Assembly (NCBI RefSeq): GCF_007990755.1
Contig: NZ_BJXA01000004.1
Location: 1 to 64,000 of the forward strand
Direction of reading: 5' to 3'
DNA length: 64,000 nucleotides
Source of the DNA: Nocardia ninae NBRC 108245
GTDB lineage: Bacteria > Actinomycetota > Actinomycetes > Mycobacteriales > Mycobacteriaceae
Shown here: positions 45,568-55,366 of the stretch, one piece after another
Position numbering within the stretch: position 1 is the first letter of the stretch
How the letters are laid out: every line of letters begins with the position of its first letter
Program-made: the position numbers and the translations under genes
The notes under the pieces: generated by a model
Seen by the model: the letters and a program-made list of their open reading frames with translations, nothing else
The model's database searches: none
What the model was told of the DNA's origin: nothing

Positions 45568-46902
45568 ATGCGCAGCAAATCATCCACCGTTGGTATCGCG
45601 CAGGGTGACGGCCTTGTCGCGCGCTTCGGTGGCGTAGTCGTCTATCTGGCGGGGGAAACCGCCTCCACGGACCGGATCCTCGGCGCGATCGAGGCGGTCG
45701 CGGAGGCGGCGCATCCCGGCGCGGCGCTCGCGCAGCGGCTGGCGGCCGTGGTTTTCGGCAGCACGTCCGAGACTCCGCCGTTCGGAGTGGTCGCCCCGAC
45801 CGACGACGGCACCCTGATCCTGCTGCGCGGACCGGTCTTCGCTGAGATCAGCGGCGCGGAAGGGACCAGGCGGCTGGACGGTTCGCGCGCGTTCACCTGG
45901 GTGGACGAGATCGTGCGCGAACCACTGCGCCGGATCACCGTCGGCACGGACATCGGCAAACCGCTGAAAGCATTGCCGCGCACCGATCTGCGCGCCGGCG
46001 TGGTTCCCGGTGGTGGCTTCGTCCTGAATGTCGCGCTCAAGCGTGCGGGCAAAGCGGCCAAGAGTGCTGCGGCACCCCGCCCGCCGGCCGGCGGCTCGGC
46101 AGCCGAGCCGCCGCCGACCGCCGCCGCCGGATTCGCCGCGACACCCGAAACCACCGGTGCCGATGTGGCGGTCGACGCGTCGGCTGCCACGGTTTCTCCC
46201 TCCGATACCGCGGCGGCCGCGAGCGTGTCGTCGGTCGTCCGGGCATCGCCGGCCAACCGGACCCCCTCGGCTACCCGGTCCGGCGCGGCTCAGTCCTCGT
46301 CGGCACCCCCACCCACGTCCACCCGGGCCGCGACCTCCACCACGAGCCAGCCGTCGGAATCGGCGCGGCCACGCATGCGGCCACGGCCGCCGATCGGCAA
46401 CCGTCCCGCGGCGGATCGTCCACTCGCCTGGTCGCAAACCCACCACCCCGGGCCACGACCCGAACCTGTTGCGCTGCACAAGACCTCGGCCGACCACGTG
46501 GCTCGCATCGTCCGCCCCGCCGCCGAGCAGGACCAGGCTGTCGGCAACCTGATCCTGGAGAACGGCGCGGCCTATCCCCTGGACCGCCCCTACGTCATCG
46601 GCCGCGGCCCGCAGGCCGACGACTCCGTCCGTTCCGCCACTGCAGCGCCCATCGTGATCCAACGCGACCGCCACGTCTCCCGTGTGCACGCCTACGTCTC
46701 GGTCGACCGCGGCAAGGTCTTCGTCCGCGATGCCACCGCCACCTCCGGCACCTTCATCGCCCCGCCCGGCACCGACCAGTGGACCCGAATCGGCACCTCC
46801 CCCACCGAACTCCGCCCCGGCTGGAGCGTCCGCATCAGCGATCGAGTGATCACCTACCGGGGCAGTGACGAGAAGGACGGCGACCGTCGAGAATCCGAGT
46901 GA
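45568..46902 (+). CDS. FHA-domain protein
   Basis: A 444-residue soluble protein. Residues 1-170 form a conserved-looking domain without a known family, 170-310 an Ala/Pro/Ser-rich linker, and 325-435 an FHA domain with YVIGRGPQADDSV, RDRHVSRVHAYV and TATSGTFI, the phosphothreonine-reading loop residues. ATG 45568 has GGAGGG seven bases upstream. It converges on an operon encoding a Ser/Thr kinase with TM segments, so it is a good candidate for a phosphorylated partner or reader (inference). Confidence 0.85.
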   Translation: MRSKSSTVGIAQGDGLVARFGGVVVYLAGETASTDRILGAIEAVAEAAHPGAALAQRLAAVVFGSTSETPPFGVVAPTDDGTLILLRGPVFAEISGAEGTRRLDGSRAFTWVDEIVREPLRRITVGTDIGKPLKALPRTDLRAGVVPGGGFVLNVALKRAGKAAKSAAAPRPPAGGSAAEPPPTAAAGFAATPETTGADVAVDASAATVSPSDTAAAASVSSVVRASPANRTPSATRSGAAQSSSAPPPTSTRAATSTTSQPSESARPRMRPRPPIGNRPAADRPLAWSQTHHPGPRPEPVALHKTSADHVARIVRPAAEQDQAVGNLILENGAAYPLDRPYVIGRGPQADDSVRSATAAPIVIQRDRHVSRVHAYVSVDRGKVFVRDATATSGTFIAPPGTDQWTRIGTSPTELRPGWSVRISDRVITYRGSDEKDGDRRESE

Positions 46903-46965
46903 CGCACGCAGTGGCGTGAACCGCTGGGAATTATGTTCCGGCGCAATCGATTACGGCGACCAAGG

Positions 46966-47337
46966 CAGCTGACTCGGCGTTGATGGCGCACGGCGATCAC
47001 CATCAGTCCACCAGCCGCCTCACCGTCGAGGGCGGGCGCAGCGACCTGCGACCGGCGACAGCCGACTCATCATTGGCAGCAGGCCCAGCGATCACGACCA
47101 ATCCGGCAGCTCACTCATAGTCCACGGCGGGCGCAGCGACCTACGCCCGTCGGCAGCCGACGCATCATTGATAGGGGGCGTGGCGATCACCTCGACAGCC
47201 GACTGACCGTTGACAGCAGCCGCGGCGATTACGCCCCCTTCGGCAGCCGACTCGTCATCGACGCCCGGCGCGACGAATCCGACCCCCCGGCAGCCCACTC
47301 ATCGTTGACGGCGGGCGCGGCGAAGATAGCGGCGGCG
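46966..47337. repeat. Tandem array of about eight ~47-bp repeats
   Basis: Imperfect units starting CAGCCGACTCATC-like at 46966, 47012, 47059, 47107, 47154, 47196, 47244 and 47291, giving steps of 46, 47, 48, 47, 42, 48 and 47 bp. Each unit reads approximately CAGCCGAC, TCATCATTGAC, then GGGCGCAGCGA-TCACGACC. The array fills the 396-bp gap between the FHA gene and the kinase gene; the last unit runs into the kinase 3' end, encoding its C-terminal residues. Divergence is too high for simple replication slippage in recent time, but the regular period resembles a VNTR/MIRU locus. Confidence 0.75.
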
Positions 47338-49830
47338 CTTGCCGATTCGGCGTGCGCCGACGGACGCTGCCAGGCCTGCGGCGGCGGCGAGGGCGGCGGC
47401 GCCTGCGGTGGTCGCTATTGCCGGTAGGTGGCCGAGGAGGATCCAGGCACCGCCGACGAGGGCGACGGCGAGCAGGGCAGCACTGATGATCAGGCCCACA
47501 CTGTTGGCGAATCCACCGCGGCCCCTACGTAAGCGGCGCATGTTCGACTCGAGGTAGGCGAGGGAGAACAGGGCGAGCAGGACGACGCTCGCGGCGGTGA
47601 CGGTGGTTGCCGGGCGCTGGACGGCCTGCATTTCCACTCGCTCGGTGGCGATTTCGCTGTTGTTCCGCAGCAGGACGAGCTCACCGGTGAGGTGCCCCGC
47701 CATCACGTACTGATTGATCGGCGCAGGCAGCGTGGCCCCTGGCTCACCCGGTATGAACGGCACGACTTCGCCGACGAGCGGCACACCGAGCAGCGTCACC
47801 TTCAGCGAAGCGGCGTCCGCGTCGATCCCATTGACGCGCAACGGGACCGGCTTCGTCAGATCGACTTCGACGGGCGTCGTGGCCGGATCGACCCCACCGA
47901 GGGTGACCGCGCCCGGTGCCAAGTCACCACCGATCGATGACTGACCGAACCCCGAGACCACCAGCGCCACCGCCGCAATCGCGAGGACCACCGCAACGGC
48001 GAACGGTACCCGTGGCGATTCGAAGGTGACGACCTCCTGGATGAGCACCAGGTCCCGTCGATCGATCTCGGCCAGCCGCGCCCCGTTGTCGGGCATCGGC
48101 TGCAACGGCCGCACCCGAGTCACCGGACCACGAAACGGCATCGCGCCCTGCGTCTGTGCCGGAGGCCGTATAGGTGGCCGAGTCCCAGCCGGAGGGTACG
48201 CACCTGGAGGCCGACCGCCCACTGGATGACCACCCACCGGTCGTGGATCAGTCGGCGGACGTGCACCACCCTCAGGCCGAGATCCGGCCGGATACCACTG
48301 CACGGTTGGCGGAGCATTCCCCGCCGACCCAGCCGTCGACCGCGGCGGCTCACTCTCCAGCGCAGGCCCGAACGGCGGCGCCACCCCCGATCCCTCGGAC
48401 GGCGCAACGGATTTCGATGCCCCGCCAGGAAACCAGGGCGTGGTCGGCGGGGCGGCACCGAATGGCTGTGCCGCCGACAGGGACTCCGTGTCCGACGACG
48501 TACCTCGCTCCGAAGGTGTGTCAGACGCGGCCGATCCCGATGGAACGCTTGGCTCCTGTGGCCCGCTGGGCATTGCCGGTCGAAACGGCGGTGGGGTTCG
48601 ATAGGCATTCGGAGGCACGTTATCGCCTGGGAGTGCGCCAGTCTTGCCAAAGGATGAGGCGGTTTCGCCAGTGGGCGAGCTGGTTCGACCAGAGACCGGG
48701 CCCGCTCCTCCAGGTGAGCCGGTTCCGCCCGAGGTCGGGCCAGTTCCGCCAGAAAGCGAGCCGATTGACCGAGTAGCTCCGCCGGCCTCGCCAGTTCCGC
48801 TGGGGGACAGCGCTGTTCCGCCCGCCGAATACGGTTGGATACCAGGTCGCGGCCCAGGGGTGACCGGTGGTGTGCGGCGGTGCCGAACAGATCCACGACT
48901 CGACATCCGCCCACTTCCAGTAGCGGCGGCAACAATCGTGTCCGCGCCGATCACCGGAATACCCACGGGTGTAAGCCAATCCTCGCCCCAGCAGTAGGCG
49001 GCGGGCTGGGCGAGCGCGATACCGAAGGACTCGGCGGTATCGAACCGATCCGCGGGATCGGTTGCCAACCCACGCATTACCACGGCGGCGATCGGTTCCG
49101 GCACGCCCGGAGCGACCGCACTCAGCGGGGTCGGCTCATCGAAGGCGTGCGCGAACAACATGGCCAGCGGTCCGTCACCCGGTGGAAACGGCAATACCCC
49201 CGACAGCAGCTGATAGAGCATCGTCGCCAGCGCGTACACATCGGTGGCGGGCGAAAGCTGTTGCCCTCGTGCCTGCTCAGGCGCGATGTAGGACGGCGTG
49301 CCGATGATGTCGCCCGCCTTGGTCACCCATGTCTCGTCGCCACCGACGATCTTGGCGATACCGAAGTCGGTGAGCTTGATCGCCCCGCCCGCCGCGAACA
49401 TCAGATTCGCCGGCTTCACGTCACGGTGCAGCACCCGATGCCGGTGTGCGGCGGCCAATCCCGCCGCACAGGACAGCGCGATCGCGACGGCGGTCGCGGA
49501 ATCGTAACCGTCCGTGGCGAATCGCTCGCCCACCGTGCCGCCCGGCAGATACTCCATCACCAGCAGGCAGAGCTCACCGTGCTCCAGATAGTCGAAAACC
49601 CGCACCACGTGCGGATGGTCGATCGCCGCGAGTACCCGAGCCTCCGCGACGAACCGGCGGCGGACCTGCTCGTCGTGCGCGAACTGCGGCGGAATCTGCT
49701 TGATCGCGACCGGCCTGCCCAGCCTCCGATGCGTGCCCGCGAGCACCACCCCGCAGCCGCCCCGACCGAGTTCGGCGCCGATGTCGTAGGCGGGCAAGGC
49801 AGCCCGCACCAGTTCGTCCTGCTCGGTCAC
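47299..49830 (-). CDS. Membrane Ser/Thr protein kinase
   Basis: An 843-residue protein. Kinase domain 15-280: ELGRGGCGVVLAG, catalytic Lys in VAIKQIPP, HRDVKPANLMF, DFGIAKI and GTPSYIAPEQ, as in PknB-class Hanks kinases. A Gly/Pro/Ser-rich linker of about 300 residues is followed by TM segments (FAVAVVLAIAAVALVVSGF; then a roughly 90-residue outer loop; ASVVLLALFSLAY; LIISAALLAVALVGGAWILL; AAALAAAAGLAASVGA) and an Arg-rich tail. It lacks the PASTA domains of PknB; the extracellular loop is novel. GTG 49830 overlaps the preceding stop (GTGA). Last gene of a three-gene operon. Confidence 0.92.
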   Translation of the reverse strand: MTEQDELVRAALPAYDIGAELGRGGCGVVLAGTHRRLGRPVAIKQIPPQFAHDEQVRRRFVAEARVLAAIDHPHVVRVFDYLEHGELCLLVMEYLPGGTVGERFATDGYDSATAVAIALSCAAGLAAAHRHRVLHRDVKPANLMFAAGGAIKLTDFGIAKIVGGDETWVTKAGDIIGTPSYIAPEQARGQQLSPATDVYALATMLYQLLSGVLPFPPGDGPLAMLFAHAFDEPTPLSAVAPGVPEPIAAVVMRGLATDPADRFDTAESFGIALAQPAAYCWGEDWLTPVGIPVIGADTIVAAATGSGRMSSRGSVRHRRTPPVTPGPRPGIQPYSAGGTALSPSGTGEAGGATRSIGSLSGGTGPTSGGTGSPGGAGPVSGRTSSPTGETASSFGKTGALPGDNVPPNAYRTPPPFRPAMPSGPQEPSVPSGSAASDTPSERGTSSDTESLSAAQPFGAAPPTTPWFPGGASKSVAPSEGSGVAPPFGPALESEPPRSTAGSAGNAPPTVQWYPAGSRPEGGARPPTDPRPVGGHPVGGRPPGAYPPAGTRPPIRPPAQTQGAMPFRGPVTRVRPLQPMPDNGARLAEIDRRDLVLIQEVVTFESPRVPFAVAVVLAIAAVALVVSGFGQSSIGGDLAPGAVTLGGVDPATTPVEVDLTKPVPLRVNGIDADAASLKVTLLGVPLVGEVVPFIPGEPGATLPAPINQYVMAGHLTGELVLLRNNSEIATERVEMQAVQRPATTVTAASVVLLALFSLAYLESNMRRLRRGRGGFANSVGLIISAALLAVALVGGAWILLGHLPAIATTAGAAALAAAAGLAASVGARRIGKRRRYLRRARRQR

Positions 49831-50666
49831 GACGCCGATCCTTCGGCGGGCAGGCGGTAGGCAGGGGCGTCGGCGATCTCGTCGGTATCGACATCGGCAT
49901 CCAGGTCGTCGTCCTCCTCCGGTTCCGGCGTCGGCGACGCGTAGCCGAGCAGGAAAGCCACGGCCGCTGTCGTTCCCGCGAACGCCAGCCACAAACTGGT
50001 ATCCGGCACCCACCACCGCGCCACCGACGCGGTGAACGCGAACACCAGCCCGATCCCGAGTCCCGGCGCGAGCAACCGCAGCCCGCGCTGCCAGCGGTTG
50101 GCCGAGAGTCGGTGCCGGGCAATGGCCAACGCGGCGTCCGCAATGGCCAGTGCGGTCAAAACCGCCAATGCGATCCCGAACAACCCGTATACCGACCACA
50201 ACGACCCGCGCACATCGGTGACCAAGGGAATCTCTGCCGCCGCAGCACCGCTCGCGCCGTACACCGCGAGTTCACCGCCGATCAGCCCGGTCGCCTGCCC
50301 AGCCAGCCCACGCAACTCCAGTCGATACCGCAGCGACTCGGATTTCCCTGGCGCAATGGTCAATTCGACAGCGGTAGAGTACGAGAAGAAGCTCAACCCG
50401 AGCACCCGCCCCGCGAGATCGACGTGCCGGATCTCCAACGGCTCACTCGTATTGTTCGTCAACTCGATCGCGACCCGAACCGTGCTGTCCGGCTCGAGCC
50501 GCAACGGCTTCTCCACCGACGTCCCCGCGATATCGCGCCCGTCGAAGTTCGCGGACATGTCGACCCCGTCGGGCTTCGCACCCGCCTGCGCCGCCGGCCA
50601 CAGCAGCGCGATCAGCAACAGCACCGGCCAGACGACAGCCCGAATGCCTTGGAAACCACCGCTCAT
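49827..50666 (-). CDS. Secreted-domain membrane protein, operon partner of kinase
   Basis: A 279-residue protein: signal sequence (RAVVWPVLLLIALLWPAAQAGA), an extracellular beta-rich domain of about 130 residues (VRVAIELTNNTSEPLEIRH ...), then four TM helices and an acidic C-terminus (EPEEDDDLDADVDTDE). The extracellular part looks like an Ig-like fold (LTNNTSEPLEI, GKSESLRYRLEL). No family recognised. ATGA overlap with the Pro-rich gene and GTGA with the kinase. May sense ligand or bind the kinase loop (inference). Confidence 0.78.
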   Translation of the reverse strand: MSGGFQGIRAVVWPVLLLIALLWPAAQAGAKPDGVDMSANFDGRDIAGTSVEKPLRLEPDSTVRVAIELTNNTSEPLEIRHVDLAGRVLGLSFFSYSTAVELTIAPGKSESLRYRLELRGLAGQATGLIGGELAVYGASGAAAAEIPLVTDVRGSLWSVYGLFGIALAVLTALAIADAALAIARHRLSANRWQRGLRLLAPGLGIGLVFAFTASVARWWVPDTSLWLAFAGTTAAVAFLLGYASPTPEPEEDDDLDADVDTDEIADAPAYRLPAEGSAS

Positions 50667-51829
50667 TCGCCCCTCCGAGCGGGTAGATGCGACACGAGGC
50701 GATGGCAGTAGTACCACCCGCCGAGCACAAGGAAGAACAGGATCACGGTCAGCGTCGACGTCCCCGACCCGACGGTGCCGACCAGCACCACATCCAACGG
50801 TGCCGCCAGGGTGCGCCCGCATTTCGCCGTCACCTGATGCCTGCCGATGTCCATCGCACCGGTGGCCAACGGCACCTCGAACGCACCGTCCACCCCGGCC
50901 ACCGTCTTACCTACGGCGACATCACCGATCGCGACATCGACCGGTACCCCTGGCTCGCAGCCGTGACCACTGGCGGTGACACCGACCCCGGGGCCGACGG
51001 CCGACGGCGTGAGATCCATTGCGGCGGGAGGTAATCGAGGAGGTGGCGGGGGCAGCGGCTCGGGCACGGGCGGCACAACCGCCGGGGTACGGACCGGATT
51101 CCTCGGTGGCGCAACAACATCCGGCGTAGGCGGCGGATCGGCGACTTCCGGAGGCGGGGGCGGTGGGGGCGGCGGAGGAATCAAGACCTCGGGCAGCGGC
51201 GGGATCACCACCTCCGGCGGTGTGATCGGCGGCGTGGTGACCTCCGGCGGCGTGCTCGGCGGCGTCGTAATATCCGGCGGCCTCGGCCTACTCGACGGCG
51301 GCACCGGCGGACAGGTCGGCCCATCGGAGCCACCGCACGGATCGGGCGGCCGAGGCGGCGGCACCGCTCGGCCGGGCGAAACGGGCCCGTCATGCGTCCC
51401 ACTGCCATCCTGTGGTGGCGGCGCGTCTCTGCCACCGCGGCCCTCCTGCCCCGGAGCGGGCGCACCCGTCCCGTCGCGGGTCCCACCGCCCTCATCCGTC
51501 GGCGGCGGTAGTGGGCTCGACGGCTGCCGCACCGGAACCACCGCCTGCGGCCGATCACCCGTCTCGACGCCCTCGTCTACCCCGCTATCCAGCAGCGCAG
51601 GCGCGTAACGCCCGACGAAGCCGTCCCACGGTCCCGATATCGGTGGCAGCCGTTGCGCGTCCCCTACCACCGCTACCGAATTCGAATCCCCCACCGCGGG
51701 CGCCCCCGGAAACCCGGCCAGCACACCCCCACACAGGATGGTCGCCAACAGCACCCGACCCGCACGCCGCTGTCTCACCTGCCGACGCGCTGCGCCGGCA
51801 CGCGAAGCACCTGGTGCCAGCGTCCCCAT
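50663..51829 (-). CDS. Pro-rich membrane-anchored extracellular protein
   Basis: A 388-residue protein with N-terminal signal-like segment (RVLLATILCGGVLAGFPGAPAVG), a Pro-rich region of about 200 residues with PPEV/TPP-type repeats, a beta-rich domain (about 270-355) with two cysteines (GHGCEPG, TAKCGRT), and a C-terminal TM anchor (STLTVILFFLVLGGWYY) with Arg-rich tail. Looks like an envelope-spanning adhesin or ligand-binding stalk. First gene of the kinase operon. Start ATG 51829 is the frame's first; GAGAGC lies upstream. Confidence 0.75.
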   Translation of the reverse strand: MGTLAPGASRAGAARRQVRQRRAGRVLLATILCGGVLAGFPGAPAVGDSNSVAVVGDAQRLPPISGPWDGFVGRYAPALLDSGVDEGVETGDRPQAVVPVRQPSSPLPPPTDEGGGTRDGTGAPAPGQEGRGGRDAPPPQDGSGTHDGPVSPGRAVPPPRPPDPCGGSDGPTCPPVPPSSRPRPPDITTPPSTPPEVTTPPITPPEVVIPPLPEVLIPPPPPPPPPPEVADPPPTPDVVAPPRNPVRTPAVVPPVPEPLPPPPPRLPPAAMDLTPSAVGPGVGVTASGHGCEPGVPVDVAIGDVAVGKTVAGVDGAFEVPLATGAMDIGRHQVTAKCGRTLAAPLDVVLVGTVGSGTSTLTVILFFLVLGGWYYCHRLVSHLPARRGE

Positions 51830-52156
51830 CGGCCATGCTCTCGCTAGGCATACCGCCGCCGCGCGCCGACCCTGCCCGGTGCGCTGACGGACTCTGTACG
51901 ACCGCGCCCATCGTGCGTGCGATCCCTAGCATCGTAAGGCCGTGTGCGCCAACGCGGAGCCAACTCCGACGAGCCGACCTCGGGGATTACCGTCCCGCGC
52001 CCGCTCGAGATCTGGGGATGCACGCGGACTCCGGACGCCCGTTATGGTCAGCGCGGGCAACCAGCGTGTTCCGCACCCGCATCGCCGCGAGTGCATACCA
52101 TCGAAGTAGCTGGTCCCCTGCCCGACTCAGACACCGCGAAGAGGACAATACGAACT
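51830..52156. other. Divergent intergenic region
   Basis: 327 bp between the Pro-rich gene (minus) and the oxidoreductase (plus). Contains candidate -10 elements (TACGAT on the minus strand near 51930; TATGGT on the plus strand at 52043-52048) without confident -35s. No gene is evident. Confidence 0.4.
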
Positions 52157-54454
52157 ATGCACCGTAACGGTCCGACCGAGGACATCGACGAGTCCGCCCT
52201 GAGCGTGACCGCGCCGAAAGAGCAGGCTGCGGGTGTCACCGCGGTCGCGGTGTCGTTGCAGCGTGCGGTCGGCGAGATGGGCGTGATTCGCACCGCTCGC
52301 ACCCTCGCGCGGGTCAATCAGGTGCACGGTTTCGACTGCCCCGGCTGTGCCTGGCCGGAGCCGACCGGTCATCGCCGCCCGGCAGAGTTCTGTGAGAACG
52401 GTGCGAAGGCGGTCGCCGAGGAGGCGACGCTGCGCACGGTCACCCCGGAGTTCTTCGCCGCGCACTCGATCGACGAGCTGGCGGACAAGTCGGGGTACTG
52501 GCTCGGCCAGCAGGGCAGGCTGACGCATCCGATGGTGCTGCGCCCCGGCGACAGCCACTACTCCCGCATCGCCTGGGACGACGCCTACCGCATCGTCGCG
52601 GATCACCTGGGCGCCTTGGCTTCTCCGGACGAGGCGGTCTTCTACACTTCCGGCCGCACCAGCAATGAAACCGCGTTCCTCTATCAGTTGCTGGTTCGTA
52701 GTTTCGGCACCAACAATCTGCCGGACTGTTCGAACATGTGCCACGAGTCCTCGGGCGCCGCGCTGACCAGCTCGATCGGCATCGGCAAGGGCTCGGTGTC
52801 GATCGACGACTTCGCCGCCGCGGACCTGATCATCGTCGCGGGTCAGAATCCGGGCACCAATCATCCACGCATGCTCAGCGCGCTGGCGAACGCCAAAACC
52901 GAAGGCGCCAAGATCATTGCGATCAACCCGCTGCCGGAGACCGGGCTGCTCGGCTTCCGTGATCCGCAGACGGTCAAGGGTTTCACCACCGGTGTCTCCA
53001 TCGCCGACCACTTCCTGCAGATCCGCCTCGGCGGTGACATGGCGTTGTTCCAGGCCCTCGGCAGGCTGCTGTTCGAGGCCGAGGACCGCGCGCCGGGCAC
53101 GGTGGTGGACCGGGAGTTCGTCGACGAGCATTGCGCCGGCTTCGCCGAGTACGAAAAGCAGGTTCGCGCGGTCGATTTCGACACCGTGCTGGCGGCGACG
53201 GGCCTGTCCCAGGCCGAATTGGACCGCACCGCAAAGCAAATGGCAGAGGCGAAAAGCATCATCATCTGCTGGGCCATGGGCCTCACCCAGCAGGCGCACG
53301 GCGTCGCCACCATCGAGGAGGCGACGAACCTGCTGCTGCTGCGCGGAATGATCGGCAAGCCGGGCGCGGGTGTCTGCCCGGTGCGCGGGCATTCGAACGT
53401 ACAGGGCGACCGCACCATGGGCATCTGGGAGAAGATGCCGGATGCGTTCCTCGACGCCCTGGACCAGGAATTCGGCATCACCAGCCCGCGTAAGCACGGC
53501 CTCGACACGGTCGACGCCATCCGCGCCATGCGGGACGGACACGCGTCGGTGTTCGTCGGGATGGGTGGCAACTTCGTCTCGGCGACGCCGGATACCGCGG
53601 TGACCGAGGCCGCGTTGCGCAATTGCGCACTGACCGTGCAGATTTCCACCAAACTGAATCGCAGTCATGTCGTGCACGGCAAAACCGCGCTGATCCTGCC
53701 CACCCTCGGCCGCACCGATCAGGATCTGCGCGACGGCCGCAAACAGCAGGTGTCGGTGGAGGATTCGATGTCGATGGTGCACTTGTCGACCGGGCGGCTG
53801 ACGCCGGTGAGCAAGCACCTGCGCAGCGAGGTCGCCATCGTCTGCGATCTGGCGCTGACCCTGTTCGGCGCGGACCACCCGGTCCCGTGGGCAAAGTTTC
53901 GGCGCGACTACGACACCATCCGCGACGCGATCTCCCGGGTCGTGCCCGGCTGCGCCGACTACAACACGCGGGTCCGCGCCCGCAACGGCTTCGTGCTACC
54001 GCACCCGCCCCGGGACAGCCGCGAATTCCGTACCAGCACCGGCAAAGCCAACTTCGCGGTGAACGAGCTCAGCTGGACCCCGGTTCCCGAGGGCAGGCTG
54101 GTCCTGCAGACGCTGCGCAGCCACGATCAGTACAACACCACTATCTACGGCCTGGACGACCGCTACCGCGGCGTACACGGCGGTCGCAAGGTGGTGCTCG
54201 TGCACCCCGAGGACATCACCGCGCTCGGTTTCGCGGAAGGCGAACTCGTCGATGTGATTTCGGAGTGGACCGACGGTACCGAGCGCAGCGTCAAGGGTTT
54301 CCGGCTCGTCGCGTACCCGACTCCGCGCGGTAATGCCGCGGCCTACTATCCCGAAACGAATCCCCTTGTCCCCCTTGACCATGTCGCGGCACGGTCGAAC
54401 ACCCCGGTGTCCAAGTCGGTCACCATCAGATTCGAGCGGACCACTGATGAGTAG
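52157..54454 (+). CDS. FdhF/YdeP-family molybdopterin oxidoreductase
   Basis: A 765-residue molybdenum enzyme. Near the N-terminus FDCPGCAWPEPTGHR holds a CxxC; then YYTSGRTSNETAF-like sequence, NNLPDCSNMCHESSG at the Mo ligand region, VVAGQNPGTNHPRML and a C-terminal MopB-CT domain. YdeP-type proteins lack the N-terminal Fe4S4 cluster of classical formate dehydrogenase; their substrate is unknown. fdhD overlaps its 3' end by 8 bp, supporting the need for the cofactor sulfurase. Confidence 0.9.
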   Translation: MHRNGPTEDIDESALSVTAPKEQAAGVTAVAVSLQRAVGEMGVIRTARTLARVNQVHGFDCPGCAWPEPTGHRRPAEFCENGAKAVAEEATLRTVTPEFFAAHSIDELADKSGYWLGQQGRLTHPMVLRPGDSHYSRIAWDDAYRIVADHLGALASPDEAVFYTSGRTSNETAFLYQLLVRSFGTNNLPDCSNMCHESSGAALTSSIGIGKGSVSIDDFAAADLIIVAGQNPGTNHPRMLSALANAKTEGAKIIAINPLPETGLLGFRDPQTVKGFTTGVSIADHFLQIRLGGDMALFQALGRLLFEAEDRAPGTVVDREFVDEHCAGFAEYEKQVRAVDFDTVLAATGLSQAELDRTAKQMAEAKSIIICWAMGLTQQAHGVATIEEATNLLLLRGMIGKPGAGVCPVRGHSNVQGDRTMGIWEKMPDAFLDALDQEFGITSPRKHGLDTVDAIRAMRDGHASVFVGMGGNFVSATPDTAVTEAALRNCALTVQISTKLNRSHVVHGKTALILPTLGRTDQDLRDGRKQQVSVEDSMSMVHLSTGRLTPVSKHLRSEVAIVCDLALTLFGADHPVPWAKFRRDYDTIRDAISRVVPGCADYNTRVRARNGFVLPHPPRDSREFRTSTGKANFAVNELSWTPVPEGRLVLQTLRSHDQYNTTIYGLDDRYRGVHGGRKVVLVHPEDITALGFAEGELVDVISEWTDGTERSVKGFRLVAYPTPRGNAAAYYPETNPLVPLDHVAARSNTPVSKSVTIRFERTTDE

Positions 54455-55286
54455 AGTCACCGCCCGCCGCAGAACGCGCCGGATCTCCCCGTCGGGTGAG
54501 ATCCAGCGCCCCGACACGCTCGCCGTGGAAGAGCCGCTGGAGATCCGGATCGGCGGCCAATCCCTGGCCGTCACCATGCGAACCCCCGGTAACGACGTCG
54601 ACCTGGTGCACGGGTTCCTGTTGAGCGAGGGCATGATCGGCGTCGCCGAGGAGATCACGGCCGCCCGCTACTGCACGGGCACCGACGACGACGGCCGCCA
54701 AACCTACAACGTCCTCGACCTCACCCTGCGCACCGCGGTGCCGGTGCGCACCCGCGGTTTCCTGTCCACCGGTGCGTGCGGGCTGTGCGGCAAGACGGCG
54801 CTCGACGAGGTCCGCACGCTCTCCCGGTATCCGATCGCCGAGGGCGGACCGGTGGTGGACACCCAGGTGCTCGCGGGGATGCCGGATACGTTGCGCAGCA
54901 AGCAATCCCTGTTCGAGGCGACCGGCGGCCTGCACGCGGCCGGGCTGTTCACGCCGGACGGCACCGCGCTGGCGGTGCGCGAGGACATCGGCAGGCACAA
55001 TGCCGTGGACAAGGTGATCGGCTGGGCGCTGCGCCAAAACCGGGTTCCCGCACGGGATCTGGTGCTCATCGTCAGCGGCCGCGCCTCCTTCGAGCTGGTG
55101 CAGAAGGCGGTGATGGCGGGCATCGGGATGCTCGGCGCCGTCTCCGCCCCCAGTTCACTCGCCGTCGATCTCGCCGCGGAGGCGGGACTGACACTGGCCG
55201 GTTTCCTGCGTGGCGAGACGATGAACGTCTACACCCACGGAGGCCGGATCACCGCCTCACCGAACAGGAAACCGCGGCTGGCCTGA
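54447..55286 (+). CDS. fdhD: Formate dehydrogenase accessory sulfurtransferase FdhD
   Basis: A 279-residue protein that transfers sulfur from a cysteine desulfurase to the molybdopterin cofactor. The persulfide loop STGACGLCGK carries the two cysteines; VDLVHGFLLSEGM and REDIGRHNAVDKVIG are signatures. ATG 54447 overlaps the oxidoreductase stop, so translation is coupled. Orthologues act on FdhF-type enzymes. Confidence 0.96.
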   Translation: MSRVTARRRTRRISPSGEIQRPDTLAVEEPLEIRIGGQSLAVTMRTPGNDVDLVHGFLLSEGMIGVAEEITAARYCTGTDDDGRQTYNVLDLTLRTAVPVRTRGFLSTGACGLCGKTALDEVRTLSRYPIAEGGPVVDTQVLAGMPDTLRSKQSLFEATGGLHAAGLFTPDGTALAVREDIGRHNAVDKVIGWALRQNRVPARDLVLIVSGRASFELVQKAVMAGIGMLGAVSAPSSLAVDLAAEAGLTLAGFLRGETMNVYTHGGRITASPNRKPRLA

Positions 55287-55366
55287 TCACCCCTTGCCCG
55301 GACCCGATGTCCGCTTTACCGTGACAGCACGTAGTCGGAGCAGTTCGGGCGGGAACGGAGAGACCG

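Noticed and set aside
47092-47298. 68-codon minus-strand frame in the 47-bp repeat array
   Set aside because: The apparent internal similarity only reflects the DNA repeats; there is no supported start or family.
46966-47337. CRISPR array
   Set aside because: Units vary along their whole length, with no identical repeat alternating with unique spacers, and no cas gene is nearby.
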